64,000 nucleotides of DNA from contig CANTEW010000007.1 in assembly GCA_947652925.1 (NCBI GenBank), forward strand, positions 18,079-82,078, in the 5' to 3' direction. Position 1 is the stretch's first letter. Every line of letters starts with the position of its first letter. The notes beneath the pieces are model-generated. The model was not told the DNA's origin. It did not search any database and saw only the letters and a list, made by a program, of their open reading frames with translations. Made by a program: the position numbers and the translations under genes. The DNA is from an uncultured Lachnospiraceae bacterium. Its GTDB lineage: Bacteria > Bacillota > Clostridia > Lachnospirales > Lachnospiraceae. Positions 1-7,941 of the stretch are shown here, one piece after another.

Positions 1-669
1 CCCATAAGCGGCGTCGCAGCCGACCCACTGCGCTTGGAACTGCCCACTCCCGAGCGCCTGGTTGAGCATCCTGAGCGCGATCTCGTTTTTTGTGCCAAAT
101 GCCAGATCCTCTGGCATCTGGCATCGCTCCCGGAGATCTGCGTAAGACTCACTGGACCATTCTTGCGGGATATAGAGCTGATAGTCCACGAGACCATATC
201 CTTTATCCCCAGCATAGGCCAGGAATACACCGCATTGGCAGTTCTCAGTCTTGCCCAGACGTCCACAATATTGGCGCTTCACGCCTACAGAATGCTTGCC
301 TTTCTTCACGAAGCTCGTATCATCTACTGACAACATGCCACGGGGAGAGCCTATCTGCTCGGAGAGCAGTTTCCGGTAAGTTTCCAAGATAGGCTGTTCC
401 TTGAAAGATGAGCGGGAGAAGAACTGCTGCAGGGGTCTGACGTACTCCTCACCTGAGAAGTATAGGGCTATCGGTTCGATAGATTTCCGTTCTAATGGGC
501 TCAATAGTCCACGGATGACTGTCTGGAACGCTTTTTTCTGAGGGTAAGAAAAACAGGGGGAGTAATGCTGCAGGTAGCTCTCCAATCCTGTCTGGAGCTG
601 GATATCATCTTCTTTATCGGAACACCAGGTTTCTAATGCGATAGGATCGAACATTGTAGGGTACATCAT
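1..669 (-). CDS. IS701-family transposase, 3' part cut by window edge
   Basis: The complement of this stretch is open from an ATG at 669 to the left edge, so the N-terminal ~223 residues are visible and the rest lies outside the window. The segment VDDTSFVKKGKHSVGVKRQY followed by CGRLGKTENCQ is the hallmark first-aspartate region of IS701-type DDE transposases, which cut and paste the element; the N-terminal block with SPLERKSIEPIA is also typical. An AGAGG ribosome-binding site lies 9 nt upstream of the chosen start. No stop or frameshift is seen in the visible part, so the gene may be intact. The terminal inverted repeat of this element was not identified. Confidence 0.85.
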   Translation of the reverse strand, partial: MMYPTMFDPIALETWCSDKEDDIQLQTGLESYLQHYSPCFSYPQKKAFQTVIRGLLSPLERKSIEPIALYFSGEEYVRPLQQFFSRSSFKEQPILETYRKLLSEQIGSPRGMLSVDDTSFVKKGKHSVGVKRQYCGRLGKTENCQCGVFLAYAGDKGYGLVDYQLYIPQEWSSESYADLRERCQMPEDLAFGTKNEIALRMLNQALGSGQFQAQWVGCDAAYG

Positions 670-691
670 GATCATCAACCTCTTTTTCTTT

Positions 692-720
692 ATTGTATCA
701 GAATATTACGCTATGATCAA
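692..720 (-). promoter_or_regulatory. Predicted promoter of the IS701 transposase
   Basis: Read on the minus strand, a -35 TTGATC and a -10 TACAAT are separated by 17 nt, 23 nt upstream of the transposase ATG. Predicted by eye from the sigma-A consensus. Confidence 0.5.
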
Positions 721-790
721 TAAATCAACAGAAAACATCCCTACATATTCGAAGGTATAAAGTGAAACTCAAATGTTCGCTGTAGTACTA

Positions 791-950
791 GAGCATGTTT
801 GAAAAATGCTTTATGTCAACCGTAAGTCACAATTTGTGGGAGATCTGTCCCGAATGAAGGCGGCGTAGCGGGCTACGGCAACTGAATAAGGGACAGATAT
901 ACCGCAAAGTGGGGCGTACGGATGGCGTGAATGATCTTTCAAACACGCTC
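791..950. mobile_element. 160-bp foldback MITE-like element, copy A
   Basis: A 160-bp unit bounded by TA on both sides, with near-perfect terminal inverted repeats: left GAGCATGTTTGAAA, and right end whose complement is GAGCGTGTTTGAAA. The whole unit is an imperfect palindrome centred on GTAGC-GG-GCTAC, with further arms such as ATCTGTCCC / GGGACAGAT, so it should fold into one long hairpin as RNA or single-stranded DNA. It contains no meaningful open reading frame. A second copy of identical length lies at 1544-1703 (about 149 of 160 positions match by hand alignment). The termini match those of the IS5-type element at 59010-59889, which suggests a non-autonomous relative of that family. Confidence 0.8.
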
Positions 951-976
951 TAACACATCTTTGGTATAGTTTAACA

Positions 977-1016
977 TAAAAAAAGCCTGAAAGTCAAAAA
1001 AGTTTGACCTTCAGGC
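977..1016 (-). terminator. Rho-independent terminator downstream of TIGR04076 gene
   Basis: A 14-bp stem (GCCTGAAAGTCAAA against its near-exact complement) is followed, in minus-strand direction, by a run of seven T. It sits downstream of the TIGR04076 gene and its trailing nitroreductase-like remnant, before foldback element A. Confidence 0.8.
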
Positions 1017-1025
1017 ATGATAAAT

Positions 1026-1130
1026 TTATCTGCACCCTTTATGGCATAAAGCCCCGTCCCGACCATCTGCTCCAAAGCCTGACTTACGGATACTCCTGCG
1101 TTCTTCCATCGCCTTCATGATCCCATCCAC
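1026..1130 (-). pseudogene. Possible remnant of a nitroreductase N-terminus
   Basis: Immediately after the stop codon of the TIGR04076 gene, and in the same frame, the minus strand reads about 34 residues including KAMEERRSIRK. This resembles the conserved N-terminal FMN-binding start of nitroreductase-family proteins (typically ...AIxxRRSIRxF). After this block the match disappears and a stop follows; a full nitroreductase would be 170-200 residues. The most economical reading is a gene almost completely deleted, with a terminator right behind it. The match is short, so chance cannot be excluded. Confidence 0.35.
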
Positions 1131-1133
1131 AGC

Positions 1134-1529
1134 CTATCCCTCATCATCCATTCTCTCGATCTTAAAGATGACCGGCCTCGTCCCATCGGAACAGCAGGCT
1201 ATCATTTCATTCTCATGTTTCATCCAGCCTTTCATAATGGAACCGCCCTGCAGCCCCGCATAAATATATCGTGAGATAGCATCCCATGCCTCCGAACAAT
1301 GGGGCATTTTCGGACCGCCCGCCACAGTATCCGGGTCGGCAGGAGTTTTCACAAGCGTATCCATCCCGCCGTGCCAGAAATGGTCCTTTTCCTCATCCCT
1401 TTCGAATATAAATACATCCCCGATATTGTAACAGGGGCATGCGCCGGCATTTGGCTCCGCACAATATCTCTCCTGTAATTCCGGGTACAGCTTTTTATCG
1501 ATCACCGTTACTTTTACTCTGTGTTTCAT
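1134..1529 (-). CDS. TIGR04076 family protein
   Basis: A 131-residue cytosolic protein of unknown function. The C-terminal CCSDGTRPVIFKIER and the N-terminal VKVTVIDKKLYPEL with clustered cysteines (CPC) are characteristic of the TIGR04076 family; length fits. The ATG at 1529 is preferred because GGAGG lies 6 nt upstream; the longer reading with GTG would start inside the spacer. The gene is bracketed by two copies of a 160-bp foldback element, and a nitroreductase-like remnant follows it directly. The cysteines suggest a metal or redox site, but that is inference; no reaction is established for the family. Confidence 0.8.
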   Translation of the reverse strand: MKHRVKVTVIDKKLYPELQERYCAEPNAGACPCYNIGDVFIFERDEEKDHFWHGGMDTLVKTPADPDTVAGGPKMPHCSEAWDAISRYIYAGLQGGSIMKGWMKHENEMIACCSDGTRPVIFKIERMDDEG

Positions 1530-1543
1530 AAGCACCTCCGCTA

Positions 1544-1703
1544 GAGCGTGTCTGAAAAATGCTTTATGTCAACCGTGCGTCACAATTTGTGGGAGATCTG
1601 ACCCGGATGAAGGCGGCGTAGCGGGCTACGGCAACTGGATAAGGGGCAGATATACCGCAAAGTGGGGCGTACGGATGGCGTGGATGATCTTTAAGACACG
1701 CTC
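1544..1703. mobile_element. 160-bp foldback MITE-like element, copy B
   Basis: Second copy of the foldback unit at 791-950, again exactly 160 bp, flanked by TA on each side. Termini are GAGCGTGTCTGAAA on the left and the complement of GAGCGTGTCTTAAA on the right. The central GTAGC-GG-GCTAC hairpin is unchanged between copies; differences are scattered. It occupies almost the entire spacer between the histidine kinase stop and the TIGR04076 gene, so it will be in the 3' untranslated part of the two-component transcript and could act as a hairpin there. Confidence 0.8.
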
Positions 1704-1717
1704 TATACTATACACAT

Positions 1718-3241
1718 TTACAATGATAGTTCAAACCAGAACATGACTCCATTGTCATGATTTTCCACGCCGCACCCCTGCTGGTGGGACGCCATGATCG
1801 CCCTCACGATGGACAACCCGATGCCGCTGCCCCCGTATTCCCTGGTATGGGCTTTATCCACTTTATAGAATTTATCCCACACATGTTCCAGCGCTTCCTC
1901 TGGGATAGGTTTTCCGGAATTGAATACGGTGACGCGCGCTGTCCTCTCCTGTCTGTGTACCTTCAATTCCACGATCTTTTTCTCATCCAGATGATTGAGT
2001 GCGTTGGTGAAAAAGTTCGTCACCACTTCCTCGATCTTAAATTCATCGGCCTGCACATACACCGGCTCCTGCTCTTCATCAAACAGGATCTTCGCCTCTT
2101 TTTGCTGGATCAAGATCTCAGAATTCTGCAGGACGCCTTTGATCAGGTCCACGATATCGAACCGCTCCATAAAAAGTCTGTCATGCCCGGATTCCAATTG
2201 ATTCAAAGTCAGGAGCTTTTTCACCATGATATTCATCTTCGAGGCTTCATCCATGATGACCTCACAGTAAAATTCCCGGCTCTCCATATCATCCATGATA
2301 TTGTCCTTTAATCCCTCCGCATAGCCCTGTATGAGCGCGATGGGTGTTTTCAGCTCGTGGGACACATTGTCCAGGAACTCCTTGCGCATCTCATCGATCT
2401 TCACCTTCTCGGCGATATCTTTTTCCAGCTGTTCATTGGCCGACTGGAGTTTCAGGATCGTACCTTCCAGCTGCTCAGACATTTTGTTGAAATTTTCTCC
2501 CAGAAGATCCACTTCGTTGCTGTGCCGGCTCTGGTATTTTGTGTGAAAATCCAATCCGGCCATACTCTGGGAGATTGCCGTGAGCTCCGAGATCGGCTTT
2601 GTCAGATGGCCAGTGATCACCCATAGGATGAAAGCACTGATCATGATGATGACGATCCCCACGTAGAGATAAAACATGTTGGAGATGGATGCGCTCTCCC
2701 GGATGCTCTCAAGGGGCGAGCGGATCATACAGGAATTCCCGTTGCTGAACTCCCCCCACAGTTCCAGATATTCCATGCCCGCAGAGCGGTCCTGGCTCTT
2801 CTGGATCGCATAAGTACTGGTCTTCTCCAGGATCTCTTTATGCTGTACATCCACCCCCGTCTGATAACCGAAGAGGCTGGCCTCCATCCTGTCCACATCC
2901 TTCTCCTGTACGTTATAGAGCAGCGCCTGGCCCTGGCGGTTGGTGATGATCCAGGTCAGATTGTTTTCCATCGACGACTTCTTCAGATCCACCGGCACCG
3001 ACACCTGGCCCATGTCCGCTGCCCCTGAACTCTCCAGCTCAATATCAAAAGTGCCCAGATCATCATATGCTCCTTTCAGCACATCCGCCTTCCGGGCAAT
3101 ATAATATTCTGCCAGGAAAAAACCATTGATCACGGCAATGGCGGCTACCGACAAAAGTGTCATGCCGATGAAGATCAGCGCGATCTGGTTCCGGAGAGAA
3201 TGTTTTATCTTTCCACTTCGAATTTGTATCCCATGCCCCAT
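1718..3241 (-). CDS. Two-component sensor histidine kinase
   Basis: A 507-residue membrane kinase that autophosphorylates on histidine and passes the phosphate to the response regulator encoded just upstream. Order seen: a transmembrane helix at about 20-47, an extracytoplasmic sensor of about 140 residues, a second helix at about 190-212, a HAMP linker, HisKA with the H-box NVSHELKTPIALIQGY (His295), and an ATPase domain with an N-box (TNFFTNALNH) and the G-box GGSGIGLSIVRAI. The chosen ATG overlaps the end of the response regulator gene by 37 nt; no later start has a good ribosome-binding site, so translational coupling is likely. The stimulus is unknown; the architecture resembles Gram-positive cell-envelope sensors. 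Confidence 0.93.
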   Translation of the reverse strand: MGHGIQIRSGKIKHSLRNQIALIFIGMTLLSVAAIAVINGFFLAEYYIARKADVLKGAYDDLGTFDIELESSGAADMGQVSVPVDLKKSSMENNLTWIITNRQGQALLYNVQEKDVDRMEASLFGYQTGVDVQHKEILEKTSTYAIQKSQDRSAGMEYLELWGEFSNGNSCMIRSPLESIRESASISNMFYLYVGIVIIMISAFILWVITGHLTKPISELTAISQSMAGLDFHTKYQSRHSNEVDLLGENFNKMSEQLEGTILKLQSANEQLEKDIAEKVKIDEMRKEFLDNVSHELKTPIALIQGYAEGLKDNIMDDMESREFYCEVIMDEASKMNIMVKKLLTLNQLESGHDRLFMERFDIVDLIKGVLQNSEILIQQKEAKILFDEEQEPVYVQADEFKIEEVVTNFFTNALNHLDEKKIVELKVHRQERTARVTVFNSGKPIPEEALEHVWDKFYKVDKAHTREYGGSGIGLSIVRAIMASHQQGCGVENHDNGVMFWFELSL

Positions 3242-3885
3242 ACTGTCTTAATGTACTCTCCTTTTTTTCCCATTTTGCTGCGCAGTTTCTTTACATGGGT
3301 ATCGATGGTCCGGGCATCCCCAAAGTAATCGTAATTCCATACGGAATTTAAGATCTTCTCCCTGGAGAGGGCGATGCCTTCATTTTCCACAAAATACGCC
3401 AAAAGTTCAAATTCCTTGTAACTGAGGTCCACCGGACTGCCGTCCAGGGTCACCTGATGGGCAGACTTGTTGACGCAGATCCCTCCTGCCTCCAGATTCT
3501 TCTCCTGGCCTGTGGGATTGCTCCGCCTTAGGATCGCCTCCACCCGTGCGACAAGGATCTTCGGACTGAACGGCTTGGAGATATATTCGTCCACCCCCAG
3601 CTCAAATCCCAAGAGTTCGTCCCGCTCGTCCCCCCGGGCTGTCAGCATGATGATCGGGACTTTGGAATACTGCCGGATCTCCCGGCACACTTCCCACCCG
3701 TCCATCTTGGGCATCATCACATCCAGGATGATCAGCGCGATATCCTTTTCCTCAAAAAAGATATCCACAGCCTCCGCACCATTCTCCGCTTCGACTACCT
3801 GAAAATTTTTCTTGACCAGAAAGTCTTTGACCAATTTCCTCATCCTGCTCTCATCATCTACCACCAGTATCTTCAACTGTTCCAT
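3205..3885 (-). CDS. OmpR-family response regulator
   Basis: A 226-residue DNA-binding regulator partnered with the overlapping histidine kinase. The receiver domain shows the acidic pair DD at 10-11, phospho-acceptor Asp55 (LIILDVMMPKMDG), a Thr in LTARGD and Lys104 in SKPFSP. The C-terminal winged-helix domain ends in HVKKLRSKMGKKGEYIKTVW and GMGYKFE, the usual OmpR signature. The start at 3885 has AGGAGG 9 nt upstream; the longer reading adds an unlikely 32-residue leader. The pair forms a two-gene operon; its target genes cannot be read from the sequence. Confidence 0.94.
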   Translation of the reverse strand: MEQLKILVVDDESRMRKLVKDFLVKKNFQVVEAENGAEAVDIFFEEKDIALIILDVMMPKMDGWEVCREIRQYSKVPIIMLTARGDERDELLGFELGVDEYISKPFSPKILVARVEAILRRSNPTGQEKNLEAGGICVNKSAHQVTLDGSPVDLSYKEFELLAYFVENEGIALSREKILNSVWNYDYFGDARTIDTHVKKLRSKMGKKGEYIKTVWGMGYKFEVER

Positions 3886-3990
3886 GACCCTTTCCTCCTG
3901 CAGACTGCTTTCTCTATCATCGCTAAATATAACAGATAAATATGTACTTTTTGTGATGAGTCCCCTTGTTTTTGTCTGCAAGACAGATCA

Positions 3991-4021
3991 GGCAGAAACA
4001 TGTCCCGTCCATGTTTCTGCC
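3991..4021. terminator. Strong hairpin between DUF819 gene and two-component operon
   Basis: A perfect 12-bp stem (GGCAGAAACATG ... CATGTTTCTGCC) with a 7-nt loop lies just downstream of the DUF819 stop. It lacks an adjacent T-run in either direction, so it may be a weak terminator or an mRNA 3'-end stabiliser. Confidence 0.5.
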
Positions 4022-4030
4022 CAACACCGA

Positions 4031-5206
4031 TCAACCAAAAAGACTCATCATCTGCGCCACTGCCAGGCCGCCGCCCGTACCGACCACATACCCCAAGAGC
4101 GCCATGATGATACCCACAGGGACAAGCGCGCTGCTGTATGTACCAGCCAACACTGGTGCAGTCGCCGTGCCGCCGATATTCGCCAGCGAAGCCACGCAGC
4201 AGGTGAAGATATCCATCTTCAGCACTTTTGCCAGGATCACCATGATGACAACGTGGAACACCAGGATAAACGCGCCGGAGAGCAGCCACACAGGTGCATT
4301 GCCCATACTCGCCAGATCTGCACGCGAAGCGATCAGGGCGATGACGATATATAAGAGTACATTCGAGATCTCCTCTGTACCTTTGATCTTACCGAAAGGC
4401 GTCATTGCCAGACCAACACCCAGCACAGTGACGATCAGTACGGTCCAGGTCGCTTTATCCAAGAACGGCAGCACTGCGGCGATACTGTCGCCTGCCTTCT
4501 GGGATAACGCCGACACCAGAAGGCCGCTGCCCAGAAGGATACTGATATTCTGCCAGGTCAGTGGTTTTGTATTCGCACGTGCTTCCGCCTCCAGCGCCTG
4601 CCCCACTTCGTCAATGACTCTGGTATCCGCCTTTGTCCATTTATTGAACCTCGCTGAAAATCCGATCGCCCACAATAAAAACATCACATATAAAGTCGCA
4701 CAGATGGAATCCATCACCAGCGCATAGGCCATCGTCCCCTCGTCAACATCCAGAGCCGCCTGGATAGCCAGCATATTGCCGCCTCCGCCCATCCAGCTCC
4801 CGCACAGGGCTCCCAGCGCTTTCCAGCTCCCTTCACCTAAAGCGCCGTGGAAGATGGCATAAGAAATGACAAAACCCAGGCCGATGGAGATCGTGGCACA
4901 GAAAAATCCGATCAGCATCTTCGGCCCCAGCTTGATGATCTTCTTCAGATCGCAGCGCAGCAGCATGATGAACAGCATCGCATAAAGAAGCGGATTTTTC
5001 AATGCGCTGTAAGTATCTGCAGTCGCCTCAAGGTCCCACAGACGGACTGTACACAAGATCATGAGCCCCAGATAGATCAGTACGATAGGCGGCGCAAAGT
5101 TGAAGATCTTCTGGGCGGTCTCCCCGGTAAACATCTTCGGCAAGTTGATCAGTATCGCAGCGATGAAGACCAGCGCTGCAATGTAGCAAAAACCATCTTG
5201 GATCAT
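4031..5206 (-). CDS. DUF819 family integral membrane protein
   Basis: A 391-residue polytopic membrane protein with roughly ten hydrophobic segments along its length, recognisable as DUF819 (the YjcL-like family). The glycine-rich segment LCGSWMGGGGNMLAIQAAL near residues 135-155 and the closing SLANIGGTATAPVLAGTYS are typical of this family. It is likely a transporter, but no substrate is established. It starts 25 nt after the PepD-type dipeptidase gene with AAGGAG upstream, so the two are probably one operon. The pairing with a dipeptidase suggests a peptide or amino-acid substrate; this is inference from context. Confidence 0.85.
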   Translation of the reverse strand: MIQDGFCYIAALVFIAAILINLPKMFTGETAQKIFNFAPPIVLIYLGLMILCTVRLWDLEATADTYSALKNPLLYAMLFIMLLRCDLKKIIKLGPKMLIGFFCATISIGLGFVISYAIFHGALGEGSWKALGALCGSWMGGGGNMLAIQAALDVDEGTMAYALVMDSICATLYVMFLLWAIGFSARFNKWTKADTRVIDEVGQALEAEARANTKPLTWQNISILLGSGLLVSALSQKAGDSIAAVLPFLDKATWTVLIVTVLGVGLAMTPFGKIKGTEEISNVLLYIVIALIASRADLASMGNAPVWLLSGAFILVFHVVIMVILAKVLKMDIFTCCVASLANIGGTATAPVLAGTYSSALVPVGIIMALLGYVVGTGGGLAVAQMMSLFG

Positions 5207-5231
5207 CTCTTTTTTCTCCTTTTTATCATGA

Positions 5232-6674
5232 TCATCTCAATAACTCCAGCACATGTACGAGGTATCTCCAGCAGCGCTCCACTGAGCGCACACTCATACG
5301 TTCCATGGGAGTATGGACATTCTCCATATCCGGCCCAAAGGATACCATCTCCACCCCCGGCAGCTTCTCTGACAAGATGCCACACTCCAATCCGGCGTGG
5401 ATCGAGCAGACTGCAGGCATGTCCCCGTATACATCCTGGTACGCCTGCACCATCCTGTCCCGCAGGACAGAATTCCGGCTGTATTCCCACGCAGGATAAT
5501 CATCCAACAGCCGTATGGTCCCTCTTAAACGCTCTGTCAGCCTGGTCAGCTGCCGTACCAGGATATGTTTGCCAAGATCCGTATTGGAACGTATCATAAA
5601 AGCCAGCTCCAGCATATCCGTCCCCAACTGTACACTGCCAAGGTTCAGGGAGGTCCTGACCATCCCCGGGATATCAGGATCCATGGCATACACACCGGAC
5701 GGGGCCTGGAGCAGCGAAAAGATCGCAGTCTCGGTCCCAGCCCCATCCAGGCAACATGCCGGAAGACATGTCTCTTCTATAGCCGCAAAAACATCCGGAT
5801 CCGCAGCAGCATATCCTTTCTGCATCCGCTCCGAAAAGGATCTGACACACTGGCGGATATCCGCCCCTTTTGCCGGATCAAAACAGACGACGGCTCCCGC
5901 CGCCTGCGGTATGACATTTGGTCTTCCCTCTGCACAGACAGAAGCCACACGGATCCCATACGCCTCATGGAGGGTATCCAGCAAAAGCCCCAGGATCTTT
6001 ATAGCATTTTGCCTGTTTTTATCAATGTCCACACCCGAATGACCGCCCCGCAGACCCCCGACCCTCACGATCGCCGCGCTGCCTTTGGCCGCGCAGGATG
6101 AGAGCGGGATCTGACAATACACCCGTACAGCCCCGGCACAGCCCACCGTCAATATCCCCTCTCCCTCGGAATCGATATTGATCAGATATCTGCCTTTCAG
6201 CCGGGAAGCATCCAGCATCCGCGCCCCGCGCAGGCCCACCTCCTCATCACATGTAAAGAGCGCCTCCAGCGGCGGATGGCTGATATCCTCAGACGCCAGG
6301 AGTGCTAAGATATAAGCGACCCCGATGCCGTCATCTCCGCCCAGGGTCGTTCCATCCGCCCACACATACGACCCGTCCGTCAGGAGTCTGACGCCTTCCT
6401 TTTCCATATCCAGAGGACAGCCCGGCTCTTTCTCGCACACCATATCCAAATGCCCCTGCAGGATGACCGGCGGACTTTCCTCATAACCGGGGGAACCGTC
6501 CTTGAACACCATCACATTTCCATAGTCATCCTGATAAGAGCGCAGCCCGCATGCCGTGGCAAGATCCATACAGTACTGTTCCAGCCGCCCGGTATTTCCC
6601 GAGCCATGGGGGATGGCAGCGATCTGTGCAAAATAGCGGAAGACTTCTTCTTGTCCTGATCCATCTATCCTTAT
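5232..6674 (-). CDS. pepD: PepD-type aminoacyl-histidine/Xaa dipeptidase (M20), start codon unclear
   Basis: A cytosolic zinc dipeptidase of the M20 family. Metal-site motifs are visible: GHLDMVCE, GGDDGIG, FTCDEEVGLRGAR and a late GLECG / SFGPDMENVH block. Homology clearly continues upstream of the first ATG (6569): the minus strand encodes EEVFRYFAQIAAIPHGSGNT, the standard PepD N-terminus, back to about 6657. In that frame there is no ATG, GTG or TTG before the upstream stop; only ATA (6674) or ATC (6677), with GAGG about 9 nt upstream of the ATA. Either a near-cognate start is used, or one base is missing near 6650 so that the ATG at 6664 would be the true start. The boundary given is the ATA. 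The gene leads an operon with DUF819. Confidence 0.85.
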   Translation of the reverse strand: MRIDGSGQEEVFRYFAQIAAIPHGSGNTGRLEQYCMDLATACGLRSYQDDYGNVMVFKDGSPGYEESPPVILQGHLDMVCEKEPGCPLDMEKEGVRLLTDGSYVWADGTTLGGDDGIGVAYILALLASEDISHPPLEALFTCDEEVGLRGARMLDASRLKGRYLINIDSEGEGILTVGCAGAVRVYCQIPLSSCAAKGSAAIVRVGGLRGGHSGVDIDKNRQNAIKILGLLLDTLHEAYGIRVASVCAEGRPNVIPQAAGAVVCFDPAKGADIRQCVRSFSERMQKGYAAADPDVFAAIEETCLPACCLDGAGTETAIFSLLQAPSGVYAMDPDIPGMVRTSLNLGSVQLGTDMLELAFMIRSNTDLGKHILVRQLTRLTERLRGTIRLLDDYPAWEYSRNSVLRDRMVQAYQDVYGDMPAVCSIHAGLECGILSEKLPGVEMVSFGPDMENVHTPMERMSVRSVERCWRYLVHVLELLR

Positions 6675-6788
6675 GATGTATCACCTCTTTTCTCCTGTCT
6701 GCATTGTAGTCAGAGTCCTATGATCTATATGATCTATACAATATCATCTCTTCAGATACACTCTTAATATCCAGATCATCCAAATAAT

Positions 6789-6816
6789 ATTCTACCATAA
6801 GATATCATTCTGTCAA
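6789..6816 (-). promoter_or_regulatory. Predicted promoter of pepD-DUF819
   Basis: Minus-strand -35 TTGACA (perfect) and -10 TAGAAT, spacer 16 nt, about 110 nt upstream of the pepD coding region. Confidence 0.65.
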
Positions 6817-6861
6817 TATTTTTACAGACTCCGCCAAGATCCATGAAATGCTCTGTATATC

Positions 6862-6890
6862 TTGCATCCATGACCCCCTCGTGATATAAT
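6862..6890 (+). promoter_or_regulatory. Predicted promoter of the ArsC/Spx-like gene
   Basis: -35 TTGCAT and a perfect -10 TATAAT separated by 17 nt, 29 nt before the ATG. Divergent from the pepD promoter. Confidence 0.7.
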
Positions 6891-6919
6891 GCCTGTGACC
6901 AAACTACGGAGGAGATCAT

Positions 6920-7276
6920 ATGTTATTTATAGGATACCCAAAATGCACCACCTGTAAAAAAGCCAAAAAATGGCTGGATGAACACCAGGCAGAGTACGCG
7001 GAACGCCATATCAAAGATGAAAACCCCACAGCCAAAGAGCTGAAAGAATGGCATCAGCGCAGCGGTCTGCCCTTAAAGAGATTTTTCAACACCAGCGGGA
7101 TGATCTATCGTGAAATGGGATTAAAAGATAAGCTGGCAGATATGAGCGAAGAAGAACAGTATGCTCTCCTCGCCACCGACGGGATGCTGGTGAAGCGCCC
7201 TCTCCTGATAGGAGAAGATCTTGTCCTGACAGGCTTTAAAGAAAAAGAATGGGCCGCCGCCCTCCATACAGATTAA
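6920..7276 (+). CDS. ArsC/Spx-like thioredoxin-fold protein (YffB type)
   Basis: A 118-residue protein of the arsenate reductase/Spx superfamily. The N-terminal YPKCTTCKKAKKWLD carries a CxxC pair at residues 9 and 12, and the conserved arginine region appears as VKRPLLIGEDLVLTGF near 96-110, where R is the anion-binding residue of ArsC-type folds. Members of this branch are usually annotated as arsenate reductase family or YffB-like and act as small redox proteins; true arsenate reduction is not shown. It is a single gene with its own TATAAT promoter, GGAGG 7 nt upstream of the ATG, and a terminator behind it. Confidence 0.88.
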   Translation: MLFIGYPKCTTCKKAKKWLDEHQAEYAERHIKDENPTAKELKEWHQRSGLPLKRFFNTSGMIYREMGLKDKLADMSEEEQYALLATDGMLVKRPLLIGEDLVLTGFKEKEWAAALHTD

Positions 7277-7280
7277 AAAA

Positions 7281-7325
7281 AACAGGCCCCCGGACAACTG
7301 ATCCGGAAGGGTCTGTTCCTTTTCT
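7281..7325 (+). terminator. Terminator after the ArsC/Spx-like gene, probably bidirectional
   Basis: Stem ACAGGCCC...CCGGA paired with TCCGG...GGGTCTGT, followed by CCTTTTCTT. A-run on the left side gives a T-run for minus-strand transcripts, so it may also end the converging cob operon. Confidence 0.75.
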
Positions 7326-7335
7326 TGAGACTATC

Positions 7336-7941
7336 TCACGAAGGGATATGAGGGATCCTGGCCATCAGACGGAATTCTTCCCTGTTGGACTTCCACAGAT
7401 CCTCCTCGATCTCCACCACATAGCCGCAGCCATTTTCCACATGCCACTGATAATATTCTTTTCTGACATAAGAATATTCTTCCATGATATTCATGATGTT
7501 CCCGCCATGGGTGACCACCGCGGCAGACCTCGCCCCATGATTCAGGCAGAAATACACTACCCTCTGGAATCCGCTCAGGCTGCGCCACTTAAACGCCTCA
7601 CGGCTCTCTCCATGGGGGAAGGGGAGCGTCCCGCCGCTGTCCACCCATCTCTGGTAATCCGGGTTATCGGATAATTCCTGGTAATTTTTATTTTCAAAAT
7701 CCCCGAAATCACATTCCGCCAGTTCTTCTATGATATGAAAGGACATATGCGGATAGAGCAGCCGGGCCGTCTCCACGCACCGGCGCATGGGACTGACAAA
7801 CACATGTTTCGCCTCCGGATAAAAATGTTCTCTGAGAAAACGGATCCCTTCCGGGCAAAGAGGCTCGTCTGTGGTCCCTATATAACGCTTCTTTAGATTC
7901 CCCTCCGTAAAAGAATGGCGCAAGAGTACAAGCCTAAGCAT
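7336..7941 (-). CDS. cobC: Histidine phosphatase, probable alpha-ribazole phosphatase
   Basis: A 201-residue histidine phosphatase superfamily member. The phosphate-accepting motif is LLRHSFTEGN with His9; the second catalytic histidine is in VTHGGNIM near 145, and SPMRRCVETA supplies the conserved arginine. Position at the end of a cobT-cobU-cobS operon points to removal of the 5'-phosphate from alpha-ribazole phosphate or adenosylcobalamin phosphate, the last step of the nucleotide loop. The ATG overlaps the stop of the preceding cobU-like gene by 8 nt, indicating translational coupling. The superfamily is broad, so the substrate rests on the neighbours. Confidence 0.85.
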   Translation of the reverse strand: MLRLVLLRHSFTEGNLKKRYIGTTDEPLCPEGIRFLREHFYPEAKHVFVSPMRRCVETARLLYPHMSFHIIEELAECDFGDFENKNYQELSDNPDYQRWVDSGGTLPFPHGESREAFKWRSLSGFQRVVYFCLNHGARSAAVVTHGGNIMNIMEEYSYVRKEYYQWHVENGCGYVVEIEEDLWKSNREEFRLMARIPHIPS

